Positions 24,365 through 33,694 of a stretch of DNA of 64,000 nt are shown here, one piece after another. Each line of letters opens with the position of its first letter. The stretch's first letter is position 1. The notes beneath the pieces were generated by a model. It had not been told where the DNA came from and did not search any database. It was given only the letters and a program-made list of their open reading frames with translations. Location of the stretch: NCBI RefSeq assembly GCF_014837175.1, contig NZ_JACYFR010000002.1, forward strand, positions 744,001-808,000, written 5' to 3'. The translations under genes and the position numbers were made by a program. The stretch comes from Cellulomonas sp. JH27-2. GTDB taxonomy: Bacteria; Actinomycetota; Actinomycetes; Actinomycetales; Cellulomonadaceae.

Positions 24365-26359
24365 TCAGGCTCCGGCGCCCCTTGCGAACAGAGCTCGCTC
24401 GACGGACGCTGCGGACGACGTAGCAAGCCCCTGGAGTCGGACGACATGCGCTCGGAGCGCAGCCAGCCCGGTGACGACCGACTCCCAGACATCCGGGTCC
24501 TCGGGCACGGGTACCTCGACGTTGCGTAGGTCGTCGTAGTAGAGCCTTCGGCGGACCGCACCGCGGGACCTTCGCACGATTTCTGCTCGTCCGTCGGCGC
24601 TCTTGAGGTACGCGAGCAGGTACTCCCGCGAGAACGGCGCGTCGTCGTTGAGTCGGAAGACGACGTAGTCCGGGCTGGCCCATCCAGTCTCTGCCTCGGT
24701 CCGGCACAGCGCGATCGAACCGACATCGACCCGCATCGGGTTGTACACGAAGTCGCCGATGCTCACCCGCCGATAGCGGGTCAAGTCATCGCCCGGCGAC
24801 CCCTTGAACGGTCCAATGCCTCCCGTATTGGAGACGCCGAGGAAGCGGTCTGGCACACGGGAACCGGCACGGAAACCCGTTGGCACGATGTACTCGTCAA
24901 GCGCGGTCCATCGGGCGACGGCCATCGCGTCGAGGTTTTCGACGACAGCATCGAGATCAGCGACCATTTGGTCGAGTGTCCCGCTTCCCTGACGGAGGTC
25001 ATCGACACGCTCGGCGGGGTTCTCGTCGGCTGAGGTCGCACCGTCGTCGGGGTGAGAGAAGTCGAGGTGGCCTTCCTCGTCGATCTCAGCGCGAGTGACT
25101 ACCCAGGAGTTCTCGTCTGCCACACCATCGACGAGCCACGCCTGAGCCCCGGCGAGTGCAGTGCGCGGCAGCGGGTTCGTCTTGCTGTAGGAGCGCTTCC
25201 CTATCGGCGGTCGGACTTGGTAGTAGCGCACGACGTCGGTCGTCGGCGTTCGCTCGAAGAAGAGGATATTCGTGCGGGTGTCCGGCGCTGTGGGGAATAC
25301 GCCGGTGGGCAGCCGCACAACTCCCGTCAGGCGGTAGTCATTCACGAGACGTCGACGGACCGTTGAGAACGCGGTGATCGACCGGTACAGGATCCCGTCG
25401 GGGAGAACGATTGCCGCACGCCCACCCTTTCGCAGTTTCGACATGCAGTGCTGCAGGAAGAGCAGCTCCGTCGCGGCAGATCGAGCTGAGAAGTTTTGCT
25501 GAACGACCGGATTCTCCGTGCCGCCGAACGGCGGATTGGTCAGGATCACCGAGTGCTGGTCGGCGGGAGCGACGTTCATGACGTTCTGCTCGAGCGTGTT
25601 CACACGCAGCGTGTTCGGCTCCGTGACCCCATGCAGGATCAAGTTCATGGTGCCGACAAGGTGGGCTAGGTCCCCTGACTCCTGCCCGAAGAAGGTTCGC
25701 GTCTCCAACGTCGCTTCGTCGCTACCGACGCGCACCTGGCGTTTCATGTACTCCGCGGCACCTACGAGGAAGCCGGCCGAGCCACAGCACGGGTCATAAA
25801 CCGTCTCGCCGATCTGCGGACGGACAACGTCGACGATGAACTCGACCACGGGACGCGGCGTGTAGAACTCGCCTGACCACCCAGCGTCGGCGGTCTGTGC
25901 CAGCAGCGTTTCGTAGATGACGCTCATTGCGTGGTGGTCTTCGACGGAGTGGAAGTCAATGTCATCCACGATCTCGATCACCTCAGCAAGCGAGTGCCCG
26001 CTCTTCATGACCGTCGTGACGGAGCTGAACAGCTCGGCGATCTTCGACGCCGCACCGCTGCCGTTGAGCTCTCGAAGGCCAGGCAGCAGGGTCGCATTCA
26101 CGAACTCGATCAGTGCGTCGCCCGTCAGGTCCCCACGAGCCCACGTCGACCACGCAAGCGCTTTCGGGATGACTCGACGGTAAGCGCGCCCGTCAACCTC
26201 AGCCTCTAGGCGACGAGTGGTCTCAAAGTCGTCGTAAACCTTCAGGAACAACAGCCACGTCATCTGCTCCAAGTACCGAAGCGCGTTCTTGGTGTTGTCG
26301 TCCGCGCGCATCTTGTCGGAAGCGGACTTGATTCGTGCTTGGAGTTGCTGGAGCGTCAC
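24365..26359 (-). CDS. hsdM: Type I restriction-modification N6-adenine methyltransferase fused to a specificity domain
   Basis: A 664-residue protein. An HsdM N-terminal helical domain (residues ~1-140) leads into an N6-methyltransferase core with SAM motif DPCCGSAGF (189-197) and catalytic NPPF (275-278). After about residue 490 it continues into an HsdS-like target-recognition region (YRRVSIGDFVYNPMR ... RRLYYDDLRNVEVPVP) and a helical end. No separate hsdS gene is present, so this M-S fusion should both choose and methylate the site. The GTG start overlaps the hsdR stop. The left end of the gene is close to the candidate att site. Confidence 0.9.
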   Translation of the reverse strand: MTLQQLQARIKSASDKMRADDNTKNALRYLEQMTWLLFLKVYDDFETTRRLEAEVDGRAYRRVIPKALAWSTWARGDLTGDALIEFVNATLLPGLRELNGSGAASKIAELFSSVTTVMKSGHSLAEVIEIVDDIDFHSVEDHHAMSVIYETLLAQTADAGWSGEFYTPRPVVEFIVDVVRPQIGETVYDPCCGSAGFLVGAAEYMKRQVRVGSDEATLETRTFFGQESGDLAHLVGTMNLILHGVTEPNTLRVNTLEQNVMNVAPADQHSVILTNPPFGGTENPVVQQNFSARSAATELLFLQHCMSKLRKGGRAAIVLPDGILYRSITAFSTVRRRLVNDYRLTGVVRLPTGVFPTAPDTRTNILFFERTPTTDVVRYYQVRPPIGKRSYSKTNPLPRTALAGAQAWLVDGVADENSWVVTRAEIDEEGHLDFSHPDDGATSADENPAERVDDLRQGSGTLDQMVADLDAVVENLDAMAVARWTALDEYIVPTGFRAGSRVPDRFLGVSNTGGIGPFKGSPGDDLTRYRRVSIGDFVYNPMRVDVGSIALCRTEAETGWASPDYVVFRLNDDAPFSREYLLAYLKSADGRAEIVRRSRGAVRRRLYYDDLRNVEVPVPEDPDVWESVVTGLAALRAHVVRLQGLATSSAASVERALFARGAGA

Positions 26360-28905
26360 GCAGACGAGCCCTTCGAGTAGATCAGTCGCTGAACGTCACG
26401 AAGCAGCTGGCCGGCGGCGTCTGCGCCTCCGAAGACCTGCACCACGTGCCGCACGCCACCCAGCGCGCTGATCTGCGCCGATCTGAATGCTTCGCTGCTG
26501 CTGATCTCCTCGACGCCGCCGACGAGGTAGGCGTCGAGCAATGCATCTACCACGTCCAGCTGTTCCGGTGTGTAGGCAGTCTTCCATGTCGTGTACGTCG
26601 ACTCGACGGCTCGGACTCGATCCTCGCGCGACAGGATCCGAGCGTCGAAGGCTGCGTGCGCGAGCAAGTCGTAGCCGTCGGCGTCTGGGCGCCCTAGCAC
26701 CAACCCGAGCAGCTCAGCCGTCACGCCGTCAGTGGCAAGGTTCGCAACAAGTTGACTCCGGGCGGGAGCGTCGCACCAGATCGCAGTCAGCGCATCCGAG
26801 TCCGAGGCGGCCTGGGCCACGAAAGCACCAGCGCGCTCGATGTACTCCACCACCGTCAGCTGCGAGCCGTCCTTCAGGACGAGGTCGGTCTCCTCAACGA
26901 TGTTGACTGTCACGCCGTTGATCACGATTCGGTCGACTCCCCCGCCTGCTGCGCGCAGCGCGAAGTCGAGGTGCGCGTCGCCGTGCAAGAGGTCTGCGGT
27001 CCGATCGGAGCGGGTATACGCCGGCTGCGTCGCCGTGATCACGAGCTCGCGCCGCGGCAGCGACACCAACGCGTACGTGCCGTCCTTCGCTGCCACGACT
27101 TCAGCCAAGGGGCGCGGGCCGAGACGCGCCGTGACGAGTGCACCAGCCAGCGCGGTGCCGTCCGCCGAACTGGTGACGGTGCCGGACACGATTCCGTCGC
27201 CATCGTCTGGCCCACCGACGGGCGGCGGAACGGGGAGGTCCCACGCGTCGATCAGTCGTGACGCATTGGTGTAGTCAATGATCCGGAAGAACTCTTTGCC
27301 CGTGCTCGGGTCGAGCCTCGTGCCACGGCCGATGATCTGCTTGAACACGGTGCTGGAAGCAACCGGCTTCATGAAGACGATGTTGCGGACGCTCGGAGCG
27401 TCGATCCCGGTCGTAAGCAGGTCCACGGTCGTCGCGACGACGGGCTCGGAGCTGGACGAGAGCTGGAACTCAGCGAGAAGCGCGTGGGCGTCGCGCTCCT
27501 CCCCCACGATGCGAGCCGCATACATGGCCTTGCCGGTGTCCGGGCCGAGCATGGCTTGGAGGTGCGTCCGTACTCGTTCGGCGTGCTCAGCGGTCACGCA
27601 GAACACGATCGTCTTGTCGTTCGCGCCGAATCGACGCAGCATCGTGGCAAGGTGTTCGCACATCACGCGCGTGCGGTCAGGCAGCACGATCTCCCGTTCG
27701 AACTGGCTCTGCGCGTAGGCGTCTCGGACGGTGGCGTCTTCGGGAACGATCAACTCGGCACCCCGGGCGACTTCTTCCCCAATGTGCAGACCGTTGGCGT
27801 CCACGTTGGTCTCGATCTTGTGCACGCGGTAGGTGGCGAGGAACCCATCCTCGAGGCCCTGCCCGAGCGAGTACTCGAACGCAGGCACAGGCTCACCGTT
27901 GGCGTCGCGGTTCTCGCCCGCGAATGTCTCGTAGGTGTCGATGGAGTCGGTGCGCTTCGGTGTCGCGGTCAGGCCGAGGTGGAATGCGTCGGCGAAGTAG
28001 TCGAGGATCTCGGCCCAGTCGCCGTACCCCGACCGATGGCATTCATCGATGATGATGAGGTCGAAGTAGTCGGCCGGGTACTGCTCAAAGACGCGGCGAC
28101 CGTCGGGGGCGACCGCGAAGAGGCCCTGGTAGATCCCGAAGTGCACCGAACGCTGCAGTGGCAGGTCCGGACCGTCGATCACTCCGCGCTCATTGCCGAG
28201 GGCTGAGAACGAGTTGTAAGCCTGATCGCGAAGGCCCACCCGGTCGGCGAGGAACAACACCCGTCGCGCGTAACGCGAGCGCAGGAGCTTCAGTGCGACG
28301 TTGTACGCGATTACGGTCTTGCCAGTACCCGTAGCGAGGGAGAGCAGCGTCCGGTGCCGGCCGCGCAGCAGTTCGTCGATCGCGGCGGCAACTGCGCGCT
28401 CCTGGTAGTACCGGAGCCGGCGTTCATGTCCGCTGGGCTGGAGCGCCGGGTTGGCGACGAGATCGCCATGCCTGTTCGTTACGTGAGGGCCACGCCACGT
28501 AGCCCCTGCTGCGAGGCGCTGCGCGAGCTCATCTGATGTCGGGAAAGCGTCAAGGTCTCGCGTGGTCAGCGTCAGTGAGTCGAACTCGACGATCCCGTGA
28601 CCATTGCTCGAGTAGGCGAACGGGGCGCCAATATCGCGGGCGTACGCCATAGCCTGCTGGAGGCCGGCTCCTGCCGAGTGCGTCTCGTCCTTCGCCTCGA
28701 CGGTAGCGAGCGGAACCCCGAGTGGCTGGAGGCGGAGCAGGTAGTCCACGTACTGCGGCCGATCCCGGAACGTGTCGTCTCCCACAAGGCGGACGCGCCC
28801 CTGACGATAGAGGAACTCTCGTTCGAGGGCGGCGCCAACCCAACCGGCGTCGACGAGTTTCGGGTCGATCAGCTGAGCGCGGGTTTCCGCTTCCGAGCGT
28901 GGCAC
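26356..28905 (-). CDS. hsdR: Type I restriction endonuclease HsdR (EcoEI-like) with an inserted carboxypeptidase-regulatory-like domain
   Basis: An 849-residue protein. It has an N-terminal PD-(D/E)XK nuclease (VEAKDE near residue 70), a DEAD-like translocase with Walker A ATGTGKT (191-197), DECH box and helicase C-terminal motifs (GIDAPSVRN, QIIGRGTRLD), and a C-terminal EcoEI-type helical domain. Between them, at about residues 568-632, is a beta-rich segment (IVSGTVTSSADGTALAGALV ... YALVSLP) typical of carboxypeptidase-regulatory-like domains, which are normally extracellular. It is coupled to hsdM. GTG start at 28905. Confidence 0.9.
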   Translation of the reverse strand: MPRSEAETRAQLIDPKLVDAGWVGAALEREFLYRQGRVRLVGDDTFRDRPQYVDYLLRLQPLGVPLATVEAKDETHSAGAGLQQAMAYARDIGAPFAYSSNGHGIVEFDSLTLTTRDLDAFPTSDELAQRLAAGATWRGPHVTNRHGDLVANPALQPSGHERRLRYYQERAVAAAIDELLRGRHRTLLSLATGTGKTVIAYNVALKLLRSRYARRVLFLADRVGLRDQAYNSFSALGNERGVIDGPDLPLQRSVHFGIYQGLFAVAPDGRRVFEQYPADYFDLIIIDECHRSGYGDWAEILDYFADAFHLGLTATPKRTDSIDTYETFAGENRDANGEPVPAFEYSLGQGLEDGFLATYRVHKIETNVDANGLHIGEEVARGAELIVPEDATVRDAYAQSQFEREIVLPDRTRVMCEHLATMLRRFGANDKTIVFCVTAEHAERVRTHLQAMLGPDTGKAMYAARIVGEERDAHALLAEFQLSSSSEPVVATTVDLLTTGIDAPSVRNIVFMKPVASSTVFKQIIGRGTRLDPSTGKEFFRIIDYTNASRLIDAWDLPVPPPVGGPDDGDGIVSGTVTSSADGTALAGALVTARLGPRPLAEVVAAKDGTYALVSLPRRELVITATQPAYTRSDRTADLLHGDAHLDFALRAAGGGVDRIVINGVTVNIVEETDLVLKDGSQLTVVEYIERAGAFVAQAASDSDALTAIWCDAPARSQLVANLATDGVTAELLGLVLGRPDADGYDLLAHAAFDARILSREDRVRAVESTYTTWKTAYTPEQLDVVDALLDAYLVGGVEEISSSEAFRSAQISALGGVRHVVQVFGGADAAGQLLRDVQRLIYSKGSSA

Positions 28906-28985
28906 TTGGCGAACCTACAGGACCCCCTGCCGCGCCGACGGGACCGCCGCGGCTGCCGCTCCACTTCACTTCGGCGCGCGCGGAG

Positions 28986-29300
28986 CTACCAGTGCAGCCC
29001 TCGCCATCGGAGCGCCCACGCCCATACCCAGAGCGACACACACACGCTGTGAAGCACGCACAGGTCGCCTCCGAGCACCGGGCCGGGGATGACGGTCGTG
29101 GTCAGGTCGGCGTGGTCAACGAGCGCTCGGTCCCATTCGCCGACCATGAGCGATGCGACCTGGCCCTTCACGGGGTCGAGCTGGACGACGAGCTGCACGC
29201 GGCCGGCCGGGTCGATGTGCGTCGTTGCGATGATGCCGCTGGCTACGAGTCGGTCCGAGACGTCGACAGCGAAGGCGCCGAGGCCCACCTGCGTGCTCAC
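28986..29300 (-). CDS. Hypothetical protein upstream of hsdR
   Basis: A 104-residue protein starting VSTQVGLGAFAVDVSDRLVA. The first ~75 residues alternate beta and loop (VQLVVQLDPVKGQVASLMVG); the last 25 are Trp-rich and hydrophobic. The GTG overlaps the stop of the gene at 29297 (GTGA), which supports translation. The family was not recognised. It may belong to the restriction operon, 80 bases before hsdR. Confidence 0.55.
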   Translation of the reverse strand: MSTQVGLGAFAVDVSDRLVASGIIATTHIDPAGRVQLVVQLDPVKGQVASLMVGEWDRALVDHADLTTTVIPGPVLGGDLCVLHSVCVSLWVWAWALRWRGLHW

Positions 29301-29881
29301 TGGCCCTCCGTGGCCTGGCTGACGACGGGCACGAAGTCGCCGTGCTGCCGCGACCAGATGCGGGGGCTCCTGTGCGCGTACGCCGGCCCGGTCAGCACCT
29401 CGACTGCCTGTGCGTGCGTGACGCCTGCACGGAACGCGCGCGCGACACCCGACGTCCAGAACGACTCGCCGTCGAGGAGGAACATGACGGTCCGCCGGCG
29501 GTTGACGGTCGCGACCTCGACGAGCCGGTTGACGAGCTGGTCGTGGTCCTCGAGCCCTGCGTACTCCGTGCCCGCGTTCCAGTCGGCGGCGTACGCCTCG
29601 AACGCTGCGAGGGCATCGCTGAACGTTCCCCAGTCCTCGTTGACGGGCTGGTAGACATGGGAGCCACCCGTGCCGGCGTTGTAGACGTACATGACCCTCT
29701 GGCCGTGCAGGCAGACGAACGCGTCGAACCGCAGAGTCTCCTCACCGCCGGCCTCGCGGAGGTGGGAGACGCTGTAGCCGGCGTACGCCGCGGTGTTGAC
29801 GTTCGGGTTGGGGTCGATGATCAAGGGCGCCTCCAAAGGCTCGGAGATCCGGACTGGCTGGTCAGCGGACGCGGCCGACAC
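29297..29881 (-). CDS. Hypothetical protein between integrase and restriction genes
   Basis: A 194-residue acidic soluble protein (about 22 kDa). The region LRFDAFVCLHGQRVMYVYNAG and the SFWTSGVARAFRAGVTHAQAVEVL region look like an alpha/beta domain of the addiction or defence-associated type, but no family was recognised. The GTG at 29881 has GAGGAAG five bases upstream; further upstream starts would overlap the integrase stop region. It is followed by the coupled gene at 28986. Confidence 0.55.
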   Translation of the reverse strand: MSAASADQPVRISEPLEAPLIIDPNPNVNTAAYAGYSVSHLREAGGEETLRFDAFVCLHGQRVMYVYNAGTGGSHVYQPVNEDWGTFSDALAAFEAYAADWNAGTEYAGLEDHDQLVNRLVEVATVNRRRTVMFLLDGESFWTSGVARAFRAGVTHAQAVEVLTGPAYAHRSPRIWSRQHGDFVPVVSQATEGQ

Positions 29882-29981
29882 TCTGGCTTCCTCGGCGACG
29901 CGTTCACGCCACGCCCGGGACTGCTCCCGACGCCAAGGCCAAACGCCGCCTGCTGTTGCTGAGGGTCGGGTGTAGGACCCG

Positions 29982-30971
29982 TCACAGGCCCAAGGCCGCA
30001 CTGGACGAGTCCCGCAGCACTTCAGCGGGGCGCACGTACCTCGCCAGCGTTTCGAGCCGGGCGTGGCGAGTCGTCCTCGCGATGCGCTCAGCGGGGATGC
30101 CGGCTTCGGACGCGACGGTGGCGTGTCCAGCGCGCATGGAGTGCCCGGAGAGGTCGAGGTCCCCGAGTCCGGCTTGCTCGGCTCGTCGGACGAGGACGTC
30201 ACGAACAGCCTGCCCCGATAGGCGGGTGCCTCGGACGGCGCGGCGGTCGGACCAAGCGATGCGCTGAAAGAGCGGCTCATCGGCCTGGTCGAGTCCTGCG
30301 GTGCGGAGCCAGACGCGGACGGCGTTCACCGGGTCGGTGTCGCCGTGGCCGCGCACCACACCGACGACCTGCCCCTCACCGTCCTGGTCGCCCTTCGACC
30401 GGCGGAGTGTCACGACGAGCCCGGACGGCTTGAACACCACGTCGCGGACGTCGAGGCCAGTCAGGTCGGAGCGGCGTAGTGCGGCACCGAAGCCCAGCAA
30501 GATGAGCGCGCGGTCACGCAGGCCACGCAGTGACTCGGGGTCGCACGTCGCGACGATGCGGCGGACCTCGTCCGTCGTCAGCGGGTGAGCCTGACGCCGC
30601 GGTGCCGTGCCCACGGTCCGGCGGATACCCGAGCGCGCGAGACGCACACCCGCGGCCGTCGTCGGGTCAGGAAGCCCGGAAGCTGCGTGCTCGGCGGCAA
30701 TCGCAGCCATTGCCCGGTCGACCGTCGAGACGCTCCGTCCCGCAGTGGCGAGAGAGGCGGCGTACGCAGCGACATGGAGCGACTCGGCGGGCAGCGACAG
30801 GTAGCCCCGCCCTCCAGACCAGACGAGCCACGACCGCCACGCGCTGGCGTAGACCCGCCGCGTGGTCGACGCACGAGCGGCAGCGACGAACCCCGCCACG
30901 GCGTCGACGTCGTCCGGGTGGACAGACACGACGCCCGGCGTGGGCTCGATGGTGGAGGTCAACTCGGTCAT
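29982..30971 (-). CDS. Tyrosine recombinase / integrase
   Basis: A 329-residue XerC/D-like recombinase. The N-terminal SAM-like core-binding domain (residues ~20-110) is followed by the catalytic domain with Arg in GFGAALRRSD, HSMR box, second His in TTRHAR and nucleophile Tyr in LARYVRP. It probably integrates the element at the tRNA remnant 5.8 kb to the left. The distance to the att site is larger than usual, so later insertion of the restriction genes between them is possible. ATG at 30971. Confidence 0.88.
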   Translation of the reverse strand: MTELTSTIEPTPGVVSVHPDDVDAVAGFVAAARASTTRRVYASAWRSWLVWSGGRGYLSLPAESLHVAAYAASLATAGRSVSTVDRAMAAIAAEHAASGLPDPTTAAGVRLARSGIRRTVGTAPRRQAHPLTTDEVRRIVATCDPESLRGLRDRALILLGFGAALRRSDLTGLDVRDVVFKPSGLVVTLRRSKGDQDGEGQVVGVVRGHGDTDPVNAVRVWLRTAGLDQADEPLFQRIAWSDRRAVRGTRLSGQAVRDVLVRRAEQAGLGDLDLSGHSMRAGHATVASEAGIPAERIARTTRHARLETLARYVRPAEVLRDSSSAALGL

Positions 30972-31112
30972 GGGCACCGGTGTAGCCGGCGCCCGGTACT
31001 TGTGTAAAGCGGACGCAATCTGGAACTCGCGAGAAGGGGTGATTTTCGCAAGTACGGGCGTCCTCACCTGGGGATACGGGCCCTTGTCGGCGGTCCCTGC
31101 GATCCTGCAGCC

Positions 31113-31499
31113 ATGTGCCAAAGAGGCGAGGGCATAACGGCAGACGACTGCGACCGTGTGGCGAGCGCCCTGAGTTGGCAGCTCGTAGACGGCGAACGTC
31201 CACTGGCCATGGCGCTGCTCAGCGATGCGACGTCGCCATGGCGACAGTTCGTCGTGATGGCCACACATCGGTTCGCGCGGGTCGCGTTGCTCAACGACCA
31301 CGCGCCCAGGGTCGTGGTGATTCCGTACGCCGATGTGATGTCATCGGCGTGGACTCCCGTGGAGTTCTGGACCGCCGACGGCGCACGCGTATACCTCGGC
31401 CGGCTAGCGGACCCCAAGGACGTTGACATGTTGGAGTTGGCCATGTGGGACCTGACCCTTCCCGCGCACGATGGAGGTAGCGACGTTGCCCGACGTTGA
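31113..31499 (+). CDS. Hypothetical protein, start of a four-gene unknown block
   Basis: A 128-residue protein beginning MCQRGEGITADDC, with alternating beta/alpha pattern (ALSWQLVDGERPLAMALL ... RFARVALLNDHAPRVVVIPY). It overlaps the next gene by 29 bases in another frame. The family was not recognised. It lies divergent from the integrase. Confidence 0.6.
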   Translation: MCQRGEGITADDCDRVASALSWQLVDGERPLAMALLSDATSPWRQFVVMATHRFARVALLNDHAPRVVVIPYADVMSSAWTPVEFWTADGARVYLGRLADPKDVDMLELAMWDLTLPAHDGGSDVARR

Positions 31500-32211
31500 G
31501 CATGCAGACGCCGTGGTGCGCCCGGTCCCTCCGGCACTCGCCTCGAGCAGGACGCTTGGGCCACGGGAGACCCGGATCCTTGGGCACGACATCGCCGTGC
31601 GACCGGACTGGTGGGCGAAGGAACTTGGCGACCACGGGCTCGGTGAAGAGACGTTCGACGCTCCCGAGTCCGTCCTGACTCGGGGCGACCTATTCGCGCT
31701 CGGTCAGCACGCGACGGACGACCCGGCCTCCGCGCGTCGATTGCTGTGGGCGACGCTCTCGTGGGGCACAGGGACGAAGCACCGCAACAACCGCGCGCGC
31801 ATCGCATCTGTCGCCCGCGACCCGGACGGCGTAGGCGCAGCACTCATGAAGGCTGCTGAACTCTCGCGAACGGACGCCTACGCGGCCTACCAGGCCATGG
31901 CTCCCGACGGCCGCAACCTCGTCAGCTTCATGGGCCCACCGTTCTTCACGAAGTTCCTGTACTTCGCTGGCGGCGGCTCACCAGACCACCCGTGCCTCAT
32001 CCTCGACTCCGTGGTTGCACGGTCCTTGGCGAATCTCGACGAAGCGAGCAGGTGGACCCCTCCCGGCACCCGGTACTGGTGGCCAGCCGCGACCTACCGC
32101 TCCTACACCGGGTTGCTGCACCACTGGGCGGAGGAGCTCAGCGACCGACGGGACAGCGTGGCTGCAGACCAGATTGAACGGTGGCTCTTCCTCCCTGAGC
32201 ACAAGCGGTGA
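31471..32211 (+). CDS. 8-oxoguanine glycosylase (OGG)-fold-like protein
   Basis: A 246-residue protein. The segments LLWATLSWGTGTKHRNNRARI and FFTKFLYFAGGGSPDHPCLI resemble proteins annotated as OGG-fold, i.e. helix-hairpin-helix glycosylase-like, with a conserved Asp-rich end to the second segment. Whether the catalytic Lys/Asp pair is retained could not be settled by eye. Such proteins occur in defence-rich mobile regions. The start overlaps the preceding gene. Assignment is from motif memory only. Confidence 0.6.
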   Translation: MEVATLPDVEHADAVVRPVPPALASSRTLGPRETRILGHDIAVRPDWWAKELGDHGLGEETFDAPESVLTRGDLFALGQHATDDPASARRLLWATLSWGTGTKHRNNRARIASVARDPDGVGAALMKAAELSRTDAYAAYQAMAPDGRNLVSFMGPPFFTKFLYFAGGGSPDHPCLILDSVVARSLANLDEASRWTPPGTRYWWPAATYRSYTGLLHHWAEELSDRRDSVAADQIERWLFLPEHKR

Positions 32212-32412
32212 GTGTCGCAACGCTCGTTCTGAGAGCCGAGTTGCGCGACGACTTCGGGTAGGCGATCGCGACCTACTGGAGAACGTCGCTACCTCGGCGA
32301 CACTCCGCTACCGCTATCAAGGTTTCGAGACCGTGACCTCACCCGCTCGCCGTCGCCCGATCGCCCACCGGGCGTACCGCGGTGGCGATACCGTCGGCGC
32401 CAGGAGGAAGAC

Positions 32413-33573
32413 ATGCAACTGTGGGATGCACGGTTTCGCGATCACGAGCTTTGGCGGGTCGTCGAGCAAGCGCGGAGCACGATGAACGCGGTCGCGCTCC
32501 CGGATGGGCAACCGGAACGGGACATGCTCGATTACGCCGGCATGGTGCTGGAACTGCTGGAGCGTCGCCGCGAAGACACCGACGGGCGAGAGGTGAGCCC
32601 GTCGATGCTGGTGGCGACCCAGAGCGCAGCAAGCAACTTTGCGACAACGCTTGGTTACGTGCAGACCGGCCAGTACACCTGGCAGCAGGTCGTTCCGGCC
32701 GTAGACGATGTGGTCACGGCCCTCGGGCAGTGGCCACCGCTCAAGCTCTCCCGGTACATGAGCGGCATCAGCGCTGCGGCGGACAGCTTCCAGCAGCGGG
32801 TCCTAAACGCGGCGGATGCCGTCGAGGTACGAGCGGAAGAAATCAGAAGCTCACTGGAGACGATTGCGTCGAAGCAGGCGGAGGTCGAAGCGGCGGTAAC
32901 GAATGAGAAGCAACGCATCACCGAAGCCATCGCGACGTTCACCTCAACCGGCAACGAAGCAATCCGGGAGTGGACCCAAGAGCATGACGACGCCATCAAC
33001 GAACGGGCTGCCGTCTGGGACGCGGCGCTCGCCGCCGCGCAGAATGAGGCGGACGAGCATCGCGAGCGCATGTCTCAGTACGAGGACAAGTCGCGGAAGG
33101 TTCTGGAAGCAGTCGGTGTGAACTCGACCGCGACCGACTTCGGACAGTACGCGAAGGAGCAAGGCGAGGCCGCCGACACATGGCGTCAGATCGCCGCGCT
33201 CGTGTTCGTCGTTGCTGGTGGATGGTTCATCGCCAGCTCCTTCCCATGGTTCACCGACGGCGCCGACCTGTGGGAGTCTGCTGTGGCGCGTCTGGGCGTG
33301 ACCGCAGCAGTTGCGGGCGTCGGCGCGTACGCGGCCCGTGAGTCCTCGCAACACCGCAAGGAAGCGCGTCGGGCCAAGCTGGTGCAACTCGTCCTGACTG
33401 CACTGGAGCCGTTCCTCGCCAACCTTCCCGCGGAGATGCAGGACGAGATCCGCGCCGAGGCGGCTCGCTCGATATTCGTACTAAACGCAGAAGCGACGGT
33501 CGAGTCCGAGAGCGCCGACGGGTATCTCGAAGTCATGAAGAGCTTGGTTGGCAAGCTCCCCGAGCGAGGGTAG
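32413..33573 (+). CDS. Coiled-coil membrane protein
   Basis: A 386-residue protein. Residues ~125-235 form a long Ala/Glu/Gln-rich coiled coil (RVLNAADAVEVRAEEIRSSL ... RERMSQYEDKSRKVLEAV). Two hydrophobic segments follow (IAALVFVVAGGWFIASS and LGVTAAVAGVGAYAA) and then a C-terminal helical domain. GGAGG precedes the ATG. The layout of a coiled-coil sensor with a two-helix membrane hairpin is like effectors of some abortive-infection systems, but this is inference. Confidence 0.65.
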   Translation: MQLWDARFRDHELWRVVEQARSTMNAVALPDGQPERDMLDYAGMVLELLERRREDTDGREVSPSMLVATQSAASNFATTLGYVQTGQYTWQQVVPAVDDVVTALGQWPPLKLSRYMSGISAAADSFQQRVLNAADAVEVRAEEIRSSLETIASKQAEVEAAVTNEKQRITEAIATFTSTGNEAIREWTQEHDDAINERAAVWDAALAAAQNEADEHRERMSQYEDKSRKVLEAVGVNSTATDFGQYAKEQGEAADTWRQIAALVFVVAGGWFIASSFPWFTDGADLWESAVARLGVTAAVAGVGAYAARESSQHRKEARRAKLVQLVLTALEPFLANLPAEMQDEIRAEAARSIFVLNAEATVESESADGYLEVMKSLVGKLPERG

Positions 33574-33694
33574 GGGCCCGCGTCGGTCCGTCCGCAGACT
33601 GCTCTAGCGCCGAGTGGCACCCGTCATCCAGAGCACGCGTAGCCACCCAGTCGGCGGGCGCGTGTTAGTGCCTTGAGCGCATACCGTCGTGTTG

